Positions 44,911-54,285 of a stretch of DNA of 64,000 nt are shown here, piece after piece (the stretch's first letter is position 1; every line of letters starts with the position of its first letter). Origin of the DNA: CAYOUV01 sp963790075. GTDB taxonomy: Bacteria > Chloroflexota > Anaerolineae > Anaerolineales > Villigracilaceae. Location: positions 186,001 to 250,000 of the forward strand of contig CAWBNG010000007.1 in assembly GCA_963790075.1 (NCBI GenBank), read 5' to 3'. Both the position numbers and the translations under genes were made by a program. The notes under the pieces are model-generated. The model made no database searches and was not told the DNA's origin. It saw only the letters and a program-made list of their open reading frames with translations.

Positions 44911-44933
44911 GGTGAGCCAAATGAACGCAGGTT

Positions 44934-46274
44934 TTACTCCAGAACGCCCTGAAATCTGTTTCTCCAGTTACGAACCCAAAACTCCAGGATGTAACCGCAC
45001 AACCCAAAACCAAAAATCGTAAATGGCATGTGCCAGGGCAGGTAATTCATGTGCGTATGGTAATAAGCCAAAGATTTGAATATGATATACCAACTCAAGG
45101 GGGACAAGAGTGAAAGCCCGGTCACGCTGACCAAAACGAGTCCTTTCGGATTGGAATCGCTCTTCCACCAGCGGGTCATCAGCCAATACGCAATCGAAAA
45201 ACCGGCAAACAGCACAATCAGGGTCCAGTAAGGCACCTTGATTTTTTCAAAATAGGACGCCGAGAGATAAATCTCTAAAATCGACCAGACGCTGACGCTA
45301 TTTGGCCGGTTCAGGGAAGCTGATGGATTAGAGCTGAGATTGTATGTGCGCCGCAGGATCGTCTGGACGATAAAGTCGATGCCAGCCTGGACATTCCCGC
45401 TCGTAAGGGCAACCTGGATGATTAAAATCATCAAACTTGCGAGAATGCCCACGAGTGAAGCCAGGACGACGATCGCAAAGCGCTTGAGAAACAGCTCCCG
45501 TTTCCATTTATTCAGGAAACCATAGAAAATTACAGGCGTCACCACCATCCCCAGAGTCGGTAAAATAAAATCATATCCATTGAAAAGACATTTAAACAAG
45601 ACCAGTGAAAAAACGACCCAAAACAATTGTCCGCTCGAAAATTGCCGGTCCTTCTTTTCACTCTTCAACCAAAACAACAGAACCAACATGGGAAAAAAGA
45701 AAACCCAGGAAACGAAGAATAAATTCCGACCAAACAGTGTCATCCAATTTGAAACCAGGCTGGAACCCAGGACAAAAATGGCTGACAACCAGCCAAATTC
45801 CTGGTAAAACCAGAAAGCGATCCCGCATAAAACAATTGCGAACAGCCCGGCGGTAAGCATACGAAACAGGCGAAAATCAATCGATGCCGAGAATGGGCTC
45901 AGACGATCCAGCAGGCTGAAAAAATCCCCTTGAAAACCGGGATGCGACTCCTTGGCCCAATAGCTTTGAAAGGTCCCATCGCTCAGATACACATCGTATT
46001 GATGATCATAATCGGCCTCGTGGACATCGAGAGGGTTAACAACATCTCCCCATCCAAGCAGCCCTCCATAGGAAAACAATCCCTGTTGTCGGGATATAAC
46101 CATCCTAGCCAGGATGTAACTCTCAACATCCTTCTCAAATGAGCTGAATTTCTTGGGACGCGCCATCTGCCATTGATTGCGATAAAACCCCAAAAACAGC
46201 ATGCCTGCAGCAATAAAAAAGAAGACGAGCGCCGGGAGCTTAGATTTGACCGTCAGGATTGTCCGGCGATTCAT
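44934..46274 (-). CDS. Polytopic membrane protein, possible GT-C transferase
   Basis: A 446-residue protein with about ten helices; the first outside region (about 38-120) carries LDVHEADYDHQYDVYLSDGT, rich in acidic residues. No family is recognised. It is more AT-rich than most of the locus. The ATG at 46274 overlaps the previous gene's stop (ATGA), so it is coupled to the GT-B-like gene upstream. Its position among glycosyltransferases favours a role in glycan assembly, but nothing in the sequence proves it. Confidence 0.6.
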   Translation of the reverse strand: MNRRTILTVKSKLPALVFFFIAAGMLFLGFYRNQWQMARPKKFSSFEKDVESYILARMVISRQQGLFSYGGLLGWGDVVNPLDVHEADYDHQYDVYLSDGTFQSYWAKESHPGFQGDFFSLLDRLSPFSASIDFRLFRMLTAGLFAIVLCGIAFWFYQEFGWLSAIFVLGSSLVSNWMTLFGRNLFFVSWVFFFPMLVLLFWLKSEKKDRQFSSGQLFWVVFSLVLFKCLFNGYDFILPTLGMVVTPVIFYGFLNKWKRELFLKRFAIVVLASLVGILASLMILIIQVALTSGNVQAGIDFIVQTILRRTYNLSSNPSASLNRPNSVSVWSILEIYLSASYFEKIKVPYWTLIVLFAGFSIAYWLMTRWWKSDSNPKGLVLVSVTGLSLLSPLSWYIIFKSLAYYHTHMNYLPWHMPFTIFGFGLCGYILEFWVRNWRNRFQGVLE

Positions 46275-47725
46275 TCTGCCAACCCCAACATCTTTAAAAT
46301 AAACTCCGCTGTCCGCTTGCCGGAGTTCCCGTCCGTAAAGCTGATTTCCTGTTCGACGAACCGGCGGCGCTCAGCTGCATCCAGTGACGGGTCTTTCAGA
46401 TAAGCATTGAGAATTTCCCGCAGTTCGATCTTCATCCTTTGCCACACGGCCAGCCTTGGCCTCGCGAAAGCGTTGGTGCGTCGGCCAGTTCCCGATTTTT
46501 TTCAGTGAGAGCGAGTATTTGCCCGGCACATTCCAGCCGCCGGGCGTATCGATCACGGCGGCGACAATCGGCGTGTCATGCACAGCCGTTTCGACCACCA
46601 TGGTCGAGTAGACGGTCACGAATACGTCCGAATGCGCCATCATGGACGACTTCTCGTCCATATCTTCACCGCCATAGTAGCCTAGCGAACCGCCCAGGGC
46701 GACCGGTCGCACCACGTGGACCTGCGGGTACTGCTTTTCCAATGCGTAAATCTGCTCGCGCTCCTCGGCAAAGATCTTCGGTTTATCCTGGAAATGACTG
46801 GGATGCAGGCGGATCAATAACTGCGACGGTTCGGTCAGCCCATCGGACGAGACCAGCCTGGCCAACGCTTCAACATTGGGATAGTTCGGCGCAAAATGGA
46901 CGAACGAGCAGGCGTATGAGATCAGCTTGCGCTCGGGTCGAGGCCGTGCAGTTTGAAATACTCGTCACGCGGCATCAGCCAGGCCTTGCGAAAATAGCCG
47001 TCATAGGAGGGGATGCCGCCCACGTGGACGCGCTCGGGCGGCCAGTCAGAGCCGAAGACCAGCTCGTCCTTTTGCAGGTCGGACCAGCAGGTGGCGTAGT
47101 CCAGCGGCGCGCCGGGGATGGCGTAGCTGGACGGGTTGTCCCAGCCGACGATGGCGGCCATGGTCGGGACTCCCCTACGGGCTGCTTCCCTTAGGAGATA
47201 ACGGTCCAGCCTCCAGCCGGCCGTCGAAGCGATGACCAAATCGGGCTGGTATTTCTCGAATAAATCAGTGTACAGGCCCGGGCTGGGCGTGAAGCGGGTC
47301 TGCATGCGCACCAGGGCCTTGCGCGCCGCAGACGAGCTGCGCAGCAGCAGCGTCCACAGCGCGGCGGGGATCCAGATGCCGAGGCGGAACTTCCACGAGT
47401 TCTCGACCCAGACTTCCCAGATGTGGCTGTCCATGGCTTCGGTGTTGATGCGCCACGAGCCACCGACGCGCCGCAGGTAGGACGAGAGCAGCCACTGCCA
47501 GCGCGGGCGGACTTTTTTGGCGTAGGCCTCGGCTTGCTTGAGGCGCAGGCCTTCGAAGATCAGGCCCGGTTGAGCAAAACGCTCGGCGATGCGCTCCTTG
47601 GTTTCGTCGTCGGTCAGCAGGACGACCTCGACGCCCGCCGCAAGCAGGGTCGGGACCAGGTCGCTTTGCAGGAAGTAGATGATGGCCATGCCGTGGTCGG
47701 CGGAGATGAAGATGCGTTTGGTCAT
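46271..47725 (-). pseudogene. GT-B-like surface carbohydrate gene with two frameshifts
   Basis: Three frames join into one protein of about 484 residues. The first part (ATG at 47725) starts RIFISADHGMAIIYFLQ and has AIVGWDNPSSYAIPG. Near 46915 a G seems lost: restoring it gives DPERKLISYACSF. The second part has QLLIRLHPSHFQDKP and VFVTVYSTMVVETAVHDTPIV, the donor-binding block of capsule/CDP-glycerol-type transferases. Near 46450 one base seems extra; the frame then continues AVWQRMKIELREIL and ends LGLAE with its TGA overlapping the next ATG. The preserved overlap argues for sequence errors rather than decay. Confidence 0.72.
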
Positions 47726-47738
47726 GAGTTTTTTTGAA

Positions 47739-47793
47739 CCGCAGAGACGCGGTGTTCACAGGGTTTTTCTCTGTGTTCTCTGCAGCTCAGCGG
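47739..47793. repeat. Imperfect inverted repeat between two glycan genes
   Basis: The 76-nt gap holds GCAGAGA (47741-47747) pairing with TCTCTGC (47777-47783), and inside it CACAG with CTGTG. The outer CCGC/GCGG also match. The sequence is of the ACCGCAGAGACGC type that is scattered in intergenic gaps here (also 54190-54265 and 44380-44455). Could act as a leaky terminator. Confidence 0.5.
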
Positions 47794-47801
47794 TGAAATC
47801 C

Positions 47802-48750
47802 TTATGAATAATACCAATTGAAAATCTTGTTGTACACTGCCAGCAAAACCTTCTTGACCGGTGCAAACTCCAGCATACGTTTTCCGAATGAAGGTTTTTT
47901 CTTAGACTGTTCCTTACCCAACTCACCGCGCAAAAATCCCAGCGTATTGGACATGTTCATCGCCAGCGGATCGGAGACCATCAGTCGCAGCAGACCAGCT
48001 TCGTTCATGCGCTGGTCCAGTTGGCGCACCTGTCCCATGGGCTTGTCCATCTCGAAGGGCAGGAATTGCCGGAGGGTGGTTTTATAGGCGGTGAACTGCC
48101 AGTGCGATCCACCCGCCATGGCAGTCACACCTTTATAGGTGATTTTCCAATCTTTCGTCTCGGCGTAAACTTTCTTGTTCTCTTCTTCGGTCTGTCCAAG
48201 CGAAAGATTGAATTCCAGGAAGGTTTCCCAGGGAATGAACTGACCATCTTCGAGCGTGGCGTTATTGACGCGCCCAAGCGAGGGTGGCGCTGTAGAATTC
48301 GGGCGGCGTGCGGAAGGGACGCGCGGTCACCATGCCGACCTTGGGATAGGTTTCCAGGATCTCGACCGAGCGCGCCAGCCAGTTCGGCGAGAAGAGCACG
48401 TCGCTATCGGCGTAGGCGACGATCTCGCCCGGCGCACCGCTCAGGATCACATTCCAGGCGCCGCCCTTGCCAACATTCTTCTCGGACAGGATCAGGTATT
48501 GGATGCGGCCTTCTTCTTTTTCGTTGATCAGGTAATCGCGCACTTCGGGGCAGGAGCCGTTATCGAAGACCAGCAGGTCGAAAGGCAGACCGGCTTCCGT
48601 ACGCATCGAATCCAGGCTGACCTTGAGCACCTCCAGCGTCTCAGCGTAGAAACCGCTCAGGAAGGGGATATAGGTCAGCATGGCAGCTGTGATGCGCTCT
48701 GGTTTGGCGACCTGCTTGACGAATTTTGCGGGGTTTTGTCCTTTACGCAT
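47802..48750 (-). pseudogene. Family 2 glycosyltransferase with one frameshift
   Basis: Two frames join into a protein of about 316 residues. The first (ATG at 48750) is a GT-A domain with AAMLTYIPFLSGFYAETLEVL, LLVFDNGSCPE and AYADSDVLF, the metal-binding site. Near 48290 the frame shifts; it then reads SLGRVNNATLEDGQFIPWE and later TAMAGGSHWQFT to the stop at 47802. The second part is helix-rich and ends in a short aromatic tail. Both parts read cleanly, so a base error is likely. It follows the membrane gene upstream by 4 nt. Confidence 0.75.
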
Positions 48751-48754
48751 TTAT

Positions 48755-49793
48755 TTATTTCCCATTTCCAAAATAGGATTGGAGTACTTGAGTATTTAAA
48801 GGATCGCCATAAATATTAAAATCTATTGCATATAGGGCAAAGGGTATCAATTCAAACCAAATCCGATATTCAATGATATTTCCAAAAATAAAATTACCCA
48901 AAATAAAAGGGATAGCGATTAACTTTAGGATTAAGACATTCTTATGGACATGTGGCATCAATAAAAATGCCATCAAAGTTCCCGAATTAATAAAAAATGG
49001 GAAGATATCTTTTAGCAGAAAAATATTGTTAACAAAATATAAACCGTTTGCAGCGATGCCGCCGGTTCGAGTTTCCATCGTAAAAAAAATCGGAGCGTGG
49101 ACATAATAGTCAATGAATATTTTGACTATTATGCCAATAGTTAATGAACCTACCAGCATTGCCCAGCGTCGCTTCCACGGCATTTCAGAAAACAGAAATA
49201 CAGTACAAAGAATAAGGGTAGTTTCTTTGAACCCAACACTTAATGGGATTAACGCAAAGATCCACCAATATTTCTTTTTCGTAAATAGAAGCAGAAATAA
49301 GGAAAAAAAGAATTGTGCGGGAAAATCCGCTGGGTAGACCCTTAGTGCCATATGCATTCGATTGAGATAACCAAATGAAATTCCAGCAAAGGTACCGAAA
49401 ATATAAAAAAGAGAACGCCTTTTGAAGAAGGAAATAAAAGCCAGCGAAATTAAAAGTAAACCAGCCAGACGTCCACAGAGCGATGGTTAACTCTGAAGAA
49501 GTCTTTACAATGGGTACCGAGGCTTTTGCAAGTAGCCAGTAACTTACATGAGCAGTGAATGCAGAGAGACCAGTTGAAAGTATTCTTGGTTTCCAAGCAG
49601 TCTTAAAGTCATAGTAATTCTGCAAGCCTGATGATAGCGAATAAAAAGTTGCATAAGTTTCACTCTTTGGACCAGGGCTAATTAGCGCCATTTTTACAAA
49701 TAGGACAATGGCGATACCAATTGTGATTAATATGGGTGTAAGGTAATCGAGGATTATTAAAAGAGGAAATAAATTTGATCTGTTCTTTCTCAT
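48755..49793 (-). pseudogene. AT-rich polytopic membrane protein with one frameshift
   Basis: Two overlapping frames join near 49485 into one protein of about 346 residues with around nine helices. After the join it reads CGRLAGLLLISLAFISFFKR and then LNRMHMALRVYPADFPAQFF. No family is recognised; topology and position are like the other GT-C-type proteins, and NRMHMALRVYP could lie in a transferase loop. The ATG at 49793 follows GAGAGATAAAAG. Base composition is strikingly AT-rich compared with both neighbours, which suggests separate acquisition. Confidence 0.6.
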
Positions 49794-49811
49794 CTTTTAT
49801 CTCTCATTAAT

Positions 49812-50690
49812 TTATTTGAATAACTTCCGCAGCCGCCACAGTGCGTTCGACAGGCGCGACGAGCCCAGCGCCAGCAGCGGCCAGGCTTCGATACGCCGCC
49901 ACAACCGGGCGCGGTCCAGTTTTTGCGGCAGAAGATGGCCGTCCACCAGGCGCTTGTCGGCGTCGAGCAGGGTGAAGCGCGTCATCGGGCGCCCCCCCGC
50001 CAGGCGGATATTCTCGTCCGTTTCAGGATGATGGTAATGCGGCTGTCCGCCGGGCAGATGACTGTAATCGTGGTTCTGGTGCACGATCATCACATCGTGA
50101 GTGGCGTCGATGGCCGGAAAGCCGCTTTTGCGGGCCTGGTAGATCATCCAATTGTCCCAGCCAGCGCGGCCGATGGCGAAGTCGGGCACCTCGGTATAGC
50201 AGGTGCGAGGGAACAGGAAAAAGTCGGAACCAGCGGGGCGGTGAAGCTGTCCCTGACCATGGACCGCGGAGCGCAAACGATCTTCCCAACCGACAGTGAA
50301 TTCGATCGGCTGCCTGAGGTCCAGATCCCAGCGCTGGCTGAGCATTACAAATTTTTCCTTTTGTCTTTGGACTTGCTCCGCCGCCGCGACGAAATCAGGC
50401 ATCAATAGAATGTCGGTGTTGATAATGCACAACAGGTTGCTATCGCTGTTAGCGCGTGCCAGTTGGAACATGGACGAGATGAGCGGCGTACCGCCCTCGC
50501 TGCACTTCACGCCCGGCAGGTGGATTACGTCGAGTTCTCTGGCTTCCTTTTCCACGCCCGGCTCATCACCCAGCAGGATGACCCGTACCTCCGGCAGCAG
50601 CGCCCAGGATTTGATCGCATTGCGCTGGATGATGGCAATGTGTGCGTCGGCAAACGGCTTCGGGGCGGAAAAGAGTGTGATCAGCGGCAT
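49812..50690 (-). CDS. Putative GT-A-type glycosyltransferase
   Basis: A 292-residue soluble protein. It starts LITLFSAPKPFADAHIAIIQ and carries LLCIINTDILLMPDFVAAAE, where the aspartate pair sits as in metal-binding motifs of GT-A enzymes. A later segment GRAGWDNWMIYQARK resembles the acceptor-side loop of that fold. No named family comes to mind. AAGG precedes the ATG at 50690. It lies between an AT-rich membrane gene and a lipoprotein. Function as a transferase is inferred. Confidence 0.62.
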   Translation of the reverse strand: MPLITLFSAPKPFADAHIAIIQRNAIKSWALLPEVRVILLGDEPGVEKEARELDVIHLPGVKCSEGGTPLISSMFQLARANSDSNLLCIINTDILLMPDFVAAAEQVQRQKEKFVMLSQRWDLDLRQPIEFTVGWEDRLRSAVHGQGQLHRPAGSDFFLFPRTCYTEVPDFAIGRAGWDNWMIYQARKSGFPAIDATHDVMIVHQNHDYSHLPGGQPHYHHPETDENIRLAGGRPMTRFTLLDADKRLVDGHLLPQKLDRARLWRRIEAWPLLALGSSRLSNALWRLRKLFK

Positions 50691-50701
50691 TCGAGCCTTG
50701 G

Positions 50702-51262
50702 TTATTTCCAGGAGAGTGTATTGTAATAAGCGAACAATAGGCCGTCTTTCACAAAAGCCAATTGCAGAAACGGTCGATTAAATGACGCTGGGGAATAATC
50801 GTCCCGCCATGTGAAAAAGTAATTATCTCCCTTCTGTCCCGCTTCGTAAGTCAATTTTGGCTCCAGGGATGAAAAGTCTGGAAATGCCGCCCTGGCCATG
50901 TTTTCAGCCCGGTCCTGCAGCTCTTTCAGGGTCAGAGCACTCGCACCCGTAGTATCCCTGGACAACAAATCCCGGGCATCGATTTCCACCACGCGATTCG
51001 TTCTGATCTCGACGTAATACTTCCGCCCCGCACTGTCCTTAAACAGGGCGACCTTCCAATTCCCATCGGGTGAGTTGACCATGTTCGTCTCTTCCACATA
51101 CTCGAGCGGCAACTCCGGTAGTCCCAAAGCAAAACGGATGGTTTGAATTGCCGCCACTTGTGGGTTTTTGGAGGGTTGAGGGGTTCCAGAACAAGCCGCC
51201 GCTGGCAATAAAAGGGAAATCATTGCAAATACTGAAAGCAGTGACTTAAAGTTGTTTTTCAT
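50702..51262 (-). CDS. Lipoprotein of unknown function
   Basis: A 186-residue exported protein. The signal peptide ends in PAAAC (Cys 24) followed by SGTPQPS. The mature part is mixed alpha/beta with WKVALFKDSAGRKYYVEIRT, a pattern loosely like PepSY-type folds, and ends in an aromatic-rich stretch. GGAGAGGG precedes the ATG. It is 12 nt from the putative GT-A gene, which hints at co-expression. No function can be assigned. Confidence 0.7.
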   Translation of the reverse strand: MKNNFKSLLSVFAMISLLLPAAACSGTPQPSKNPQVAAIQTIRFALGLPELPLEYVEETNMVNSPDGNWKVALFKDSAGRKYYVEIRTNRVVEIDARDLLSRDTTGASALTLKELQDRAENMARAAFPDFSSLEPKLTYEAGQKGDNYFFTWRDDYSPASFNRPFLQLAFVKDGLLFAYYNTLSWK

Positions 51263-51323
51263 TTGATCCCTCTCCGGTCAATTTCCGTCAAGGATTTATG
51301 CTTTATGCCGGCATTGATCTCCA

Positions 51324-52064
51324 TCAATTGCGGCTCGGCGAGAACAAGTTCGAGTACTTCTTTCCAAGAGAAGCTATCGCGGCCTTTGAAGCGGCATAGA
51401 CCTGACGGACGAACTCCAGATCTTCAGGGGTGTCCACCGTCCAGCGCATGCGGCCGTAATCGATGGGATTGTGCAACTGGGCGATGGAAAATCCGCGCGG
51501 GGAAACACCGGCCGAGAGCGCGGGGTGAACGCTCGACAAAGTAACGCCCTCGTACAAAAATGGCATGACGTGCTCGCGCTGGAAAGGTTGGTCGGCCTCT
51601 CGCCAGGCTTGCTCGAGGGCGGCGAAGGTGCAGACCTCCACATCCAGACCGATCGGATAGCTGCGCGAGAAGGGCGGCGGCAGGCGGTTGGCGACAAAGT
51701 CGTAACCGCCCTCGACCAGCGTCGTGACGGCCTCGTCCACCAGAGTCGGGTCGATCAACGGGCAATCTGCGGTGATGCGGACGATTACATCCGCCTGCTG
51801 CTCCTGCGCGGCCTGATAGTACCGGTCGAGCACATCCTGGACGGAACCACGCAGGCAGGGGACATCCAGCGCAGCGCAGAAGTCAGCTACAGCATCGTCT
51901 GAACTGTCGACGGTGGTCGCCACGATCACGGCATCCAGAGTCCGGGCGCGACGCGTCCGCTCGATGACGCGTCCCAACATCGGCTTCCCGGCAATCTCCA
52001 ACAACACTTTACCGGGCAGGCGTGAGGAGCCCATGCGGGCCTGGATGATGGCTACTGTGCGCAT
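51324..52064 (-). CDS. SpsF-type cytidylyltransferase-like protein
   Basis: A 246-residue nucleotidyltransferase of the SpsF/CMP-KDO-synthetase-like group. It opens IIQARMGSSRLPGKVLLEIAG and has VRITADCPLIDP near residue 105 and DYGRMRWTVDTPEDLEFV near 215. SpsF proteins are found with NeuB homologues in spore-coat and flagellin-glycan loci and are thought to handle a nucleotide-sugar step; the exact reaction is not settled. It is the third NeuA-fold enzyme of the window. It lies three genes upstream of the SAF-containing NeuB in the locus map. Confidence 0.83.
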   Translation of the reverse strand: MRTVAIIQARMGSSRLPGKVLLEIAGKPMLGRVIERTRRARTLDAVIVATTVDSSDDAVADFCAALDVPCLRGSVQDVLDRYYQAAQEQQADVIVRITADCPLIDPTLVDEAVTTLVEGGYDFVANRLPPPFSRSYPIGLDVEVCTFAALEQAWREADQPFQREHVMPFLYEGVTLSSVHPALSAGVSPRGFSIAQLHNPIDYGRMRWTVDTPEDLEFVRQVYAASKAAIASLGKKYSNLFSPSRN

Positions 52065-52076
52065 GAGGATTTTACT

Positions 52077-52718
52077 TTAGCGTCCTAACTCATCGATCAG
52101 GAAATGGCCGTTGACCGTCAGAGTTTTTTCTTTAAATCCATAGTGCTGGATCGTGGTCCAGATCTCTTGTCGGATTCCGGGCCCATCACATGGGGCAAAG
52201 TGACCAGCGGGCAACCGGCCGCCGAAGTCGATCAGGATGTAATCTTTCTTAGCCCGATATTCGACACTATTGATGGTCATATCACTATCCCAGAGAGCGT
52301 TGTACCAAACACCATATATCTTGGTATTAATACCCAGGAGCATATTCAGGGCAACTTGCACATCGTAGACTTTGTCACCCGAGCGCAGGCGCTTTGAAAT
52401 GATCGGGTCCACGCGGATATCACCGCAGGCGTCGGTCCGCCCCTTTTCAGGGTAGATGAGATAGAAGACAATATTGTTTTTCATCATCTCACCGAAGGTC
52501 GGCGTTCTGGTGGCAGTGGGCTCTGGCGTGGAGGTTTCCGTCGGCAGTGGTGTGTTGGTAAGCGTATTTGTCATTGTCGCGCTGGGGCTAGGTGTGAAGG
52601 TAGCCATTGTAGGGATTGGCGTAGATGTTACCGTGGATATTAGCGTTTGAGCCGGCCCAAAGGTCGCTAATAAGAACACCAAAAAGCTGAAAACGAGGAT
52701 GGCCGATATAACTTTCAT
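52077..52718 (-). CDS. Membrane-anchored protein with T/P stalk, possibly GerMN-like
   Basis: A 213-residue protein. One helix at the N-terminus is followed by a threonine/proline/serine stalk (about 28-75), then a compact domain with RLRSGDKVYDVQVALNMLLG that loosely recalls GerMN domains. The stalk is like those of the lipoproteins at 4.5-8.2 kb, but no lipobox is present and the domain differs. GGTGAGTGG precedes the ATG. Likely faces outside the cell. Function unknown. Confidence 0.62.
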   Translation of the reverse strand: MKVISAILVFSFLVFLLATFGPAQTLISTVTSTPIPTMATFTPSPSATMTNTLTNTPLPTETSTPEPTATRTPTFGEMMKNNIVFYLIYPEKGRTDACGDIRVDPIISKRLRSGDKVYDVQVALNMLLGINTKIYGVWYNALWDSDMTINSVEYRAKKDYILIDFGGRLPAGHFAPCDGPGIRQEIWTTIQHYGFKEKTLTVNGHFLIDELGR

Positions 52719-52750
52719 GATCCACTCACCAAAGCCCGGGTAATTTAAGT

Positions 52751-53077
52751 TCAGCCTTGGGGTTCGACCGGGGGTTCAACCTCGGTGGGTTGCTCCACTT
52801 CTGTCAGTAGCGATTTGTGTTCATCCAGGGTTTTCTCTAGGGTATTGATCTGTTTGCGATGGCTTCTGAGTTCAAAGCTGCGTTTGATCGAGCCGGGAAT
52901 CATCACCAGCACGCCAATCAAGACCCCGACTGCCACAGATAGCAAAATAAACAGTGCCAGCGAACCGTCCACATTGGTGCCGAAGAACGTCACCGTGACC
53001 AATGCTGTATTTTGCAGGGCAAAGATGACAGCCACAATGGCAAATCCCAATGCCAGGATGAGAGTCAAGATAATCAT
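52751..53077 (-). CDS. LapA-domain membrane protein
   Basis: A 108-residue protein with two helices (about 2-23 and 40-63) joined by FALQNTALVTVTFFG, the signature of the LapA/DUF1049 family, followed by a coiled-coil-like charged tail. In proteobacteria LapA relates to lipopolysaccharide assembly; outside them the role is open. A perfect AGGAGG precedes the ATG at 53077. It lies downstream of the glycosyltransferase at 53087 with only 9 nt between, in line with a link to glycan export. Confidence 0.85.
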   Translation of the reverse strand: MIILTLILALGFAIVAVIFALQNTALVTVTFFGTNVDGSLALFILLSVAVGVLIGVLVMIPGSIKRSFELRSHRKQINTLEKTLDEHKSLLTEVEQPTEVEPPVEPQG

Positions 53078-53086
53078 ACGAACCTC

Positions 53087-54183
53087 CTATTTTTGAAGAA
53101 TGGCATAAGCCTCGAGTAATTTGGCAAAATTCTTTTGCCAGTCTGCGCGCTGTTCTGCAATCAGGCGCGCTCCACTTCCAATTTTAACCAGCTTATCGCG
53201 CGCGTCCATAGCTCTCAGGATTGAGTTCGCCAGCGCCTCGGCATCGCCGTCCGGGAACAGCCAGCCGTTTTGGTCGTCGCTAACCCATTCCTGGTTGGCA
53301 GGAATATCGGACACCAGGCATGGCAGATCCGCAGGCCAGGGCTTCCATCAGTGAGACGGACGAGCCATCCACATGCGAGGCCGAGATGAACATATCCGCC
53401 ATGCGGTAATAGCGTGGCAGGTCCTGATTGCTGATGTAACCGGGAAATGTGACCTGTTCTGCCACGCCACCGCGCTCCAGAATGTGACGGATGGCCGCGC
53501 CCTGCGAACCGCCGCCCAACAGCAGCAGACTCACCTCCGGCCTGGATTGCGCCACCCGGACGAAAGCCCGGGCCAGGACGTCCACGCCGTAATTCGGCTC
53601 CCAGGAGCGGTTGCAAAACAGGGTAAAGCCCTGGTCCGCGCCAAGGGGACTTCGCGCGCGGGTGCGGGGAAAAGTGCTCCAGGTCGACACCCCAGGGAAA
53701 GACGACGGTTTTCTGCGGGTCCATCCCGTTGACAACGGCCTTGTCGCGCGTGACCTGCGCATCGCTGGTGAAATAGGCACTGCGCTTCAACGTATAGCGC
53801 GTCGCAAAGCGCCACCAGGGCCCGCGCGCGACATCTTTCATCAAGTCAAAGCCCCATGACATAGTCAGGACCGGTCGGAAGCCGCTCAACACGGCGATGA
53901 AGGCGCAGGTCTGGATCGGGCCGGCATGGATCAGGTCAGGCTGGAGGCGGCGGATGACACGGCGCAGTCCCAGCACATACTTCAGCAAATCTCGCCAGCG
54001 GAAAATTTGCTGACCGCCCGCCCACTGCACCTGCTCGATTTTCGACGGGACCGGCCGGTCTTCCATCTGCCGCGATCCGCGCTGCAGGCGTACGTAATAG
54101 ACCTGATGCCCACTCTCGGACAAGGCCGACAGAAAGCGGTGGTCGTGCGGGGAGTAATCGAAAGAAAAATAGATGACTTTCAT
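53087..54183 (-). pseudogene. Family 4 glycosyltransferase with two frameshifts
   Basis: Three frames join into one GT-B enzyme of about 365 residues. The first (ATG at 54183) has YFSFDYSPHDHRFLSALS and DLIHAGPIQTCAF. At 53645-53648 a run of four G (CCCC in the gene) appears one base too long; with three, the frame continues SPLGADQGFTLFCNRSWEP. The second part carries LLLLGGGSQGAAI and ADMFISASHVDGSSVSLMEALACG, the GT4 donor site with its Glu. Near 53325 another base seems extra; the frame then gives LPCLVSDIPANQEWV to the stop. Conservation on all sides suggests errors in the sequence. Confidence 0.8.
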
Positions 54184-54189
54184 GTGTTT

Positions 54190-54265
54190 AGAAACGAGCC
54201 AACCACGAAGAACACACCGTGCGGGGCACGAGACAGCAAAGAGCGCAAAGAAAATTGCAACTGCG
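54190..54265. repeat. Intergenic repeat-like segment of the ACCACGAAGAACAC type
   Basis: The gap between the NeuB-family stop and the GT4 start contains AACCACGAAGAACAC and CAAAGAGCGCAAAGAAAA. Related purine-rich strings occur in gaps at 44380-44455 and 47739-47793 and, on the other strand, 26040-26060. Such degenerate strings are dispersed in many environmental bacterial genomes. No gene is seen here. Confidence 0.4.
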
Positions 54266-54285
54266 TACCCTTCGCGGTCAAGGAT

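Noticed and set aside
47739..54265. CRISPR array or insertion-sequence ends in the repeat-like gaps
   Set aside because: The strings are single, degenerate copies at distant places without regular spacers, and no cas or transposase gene is present.
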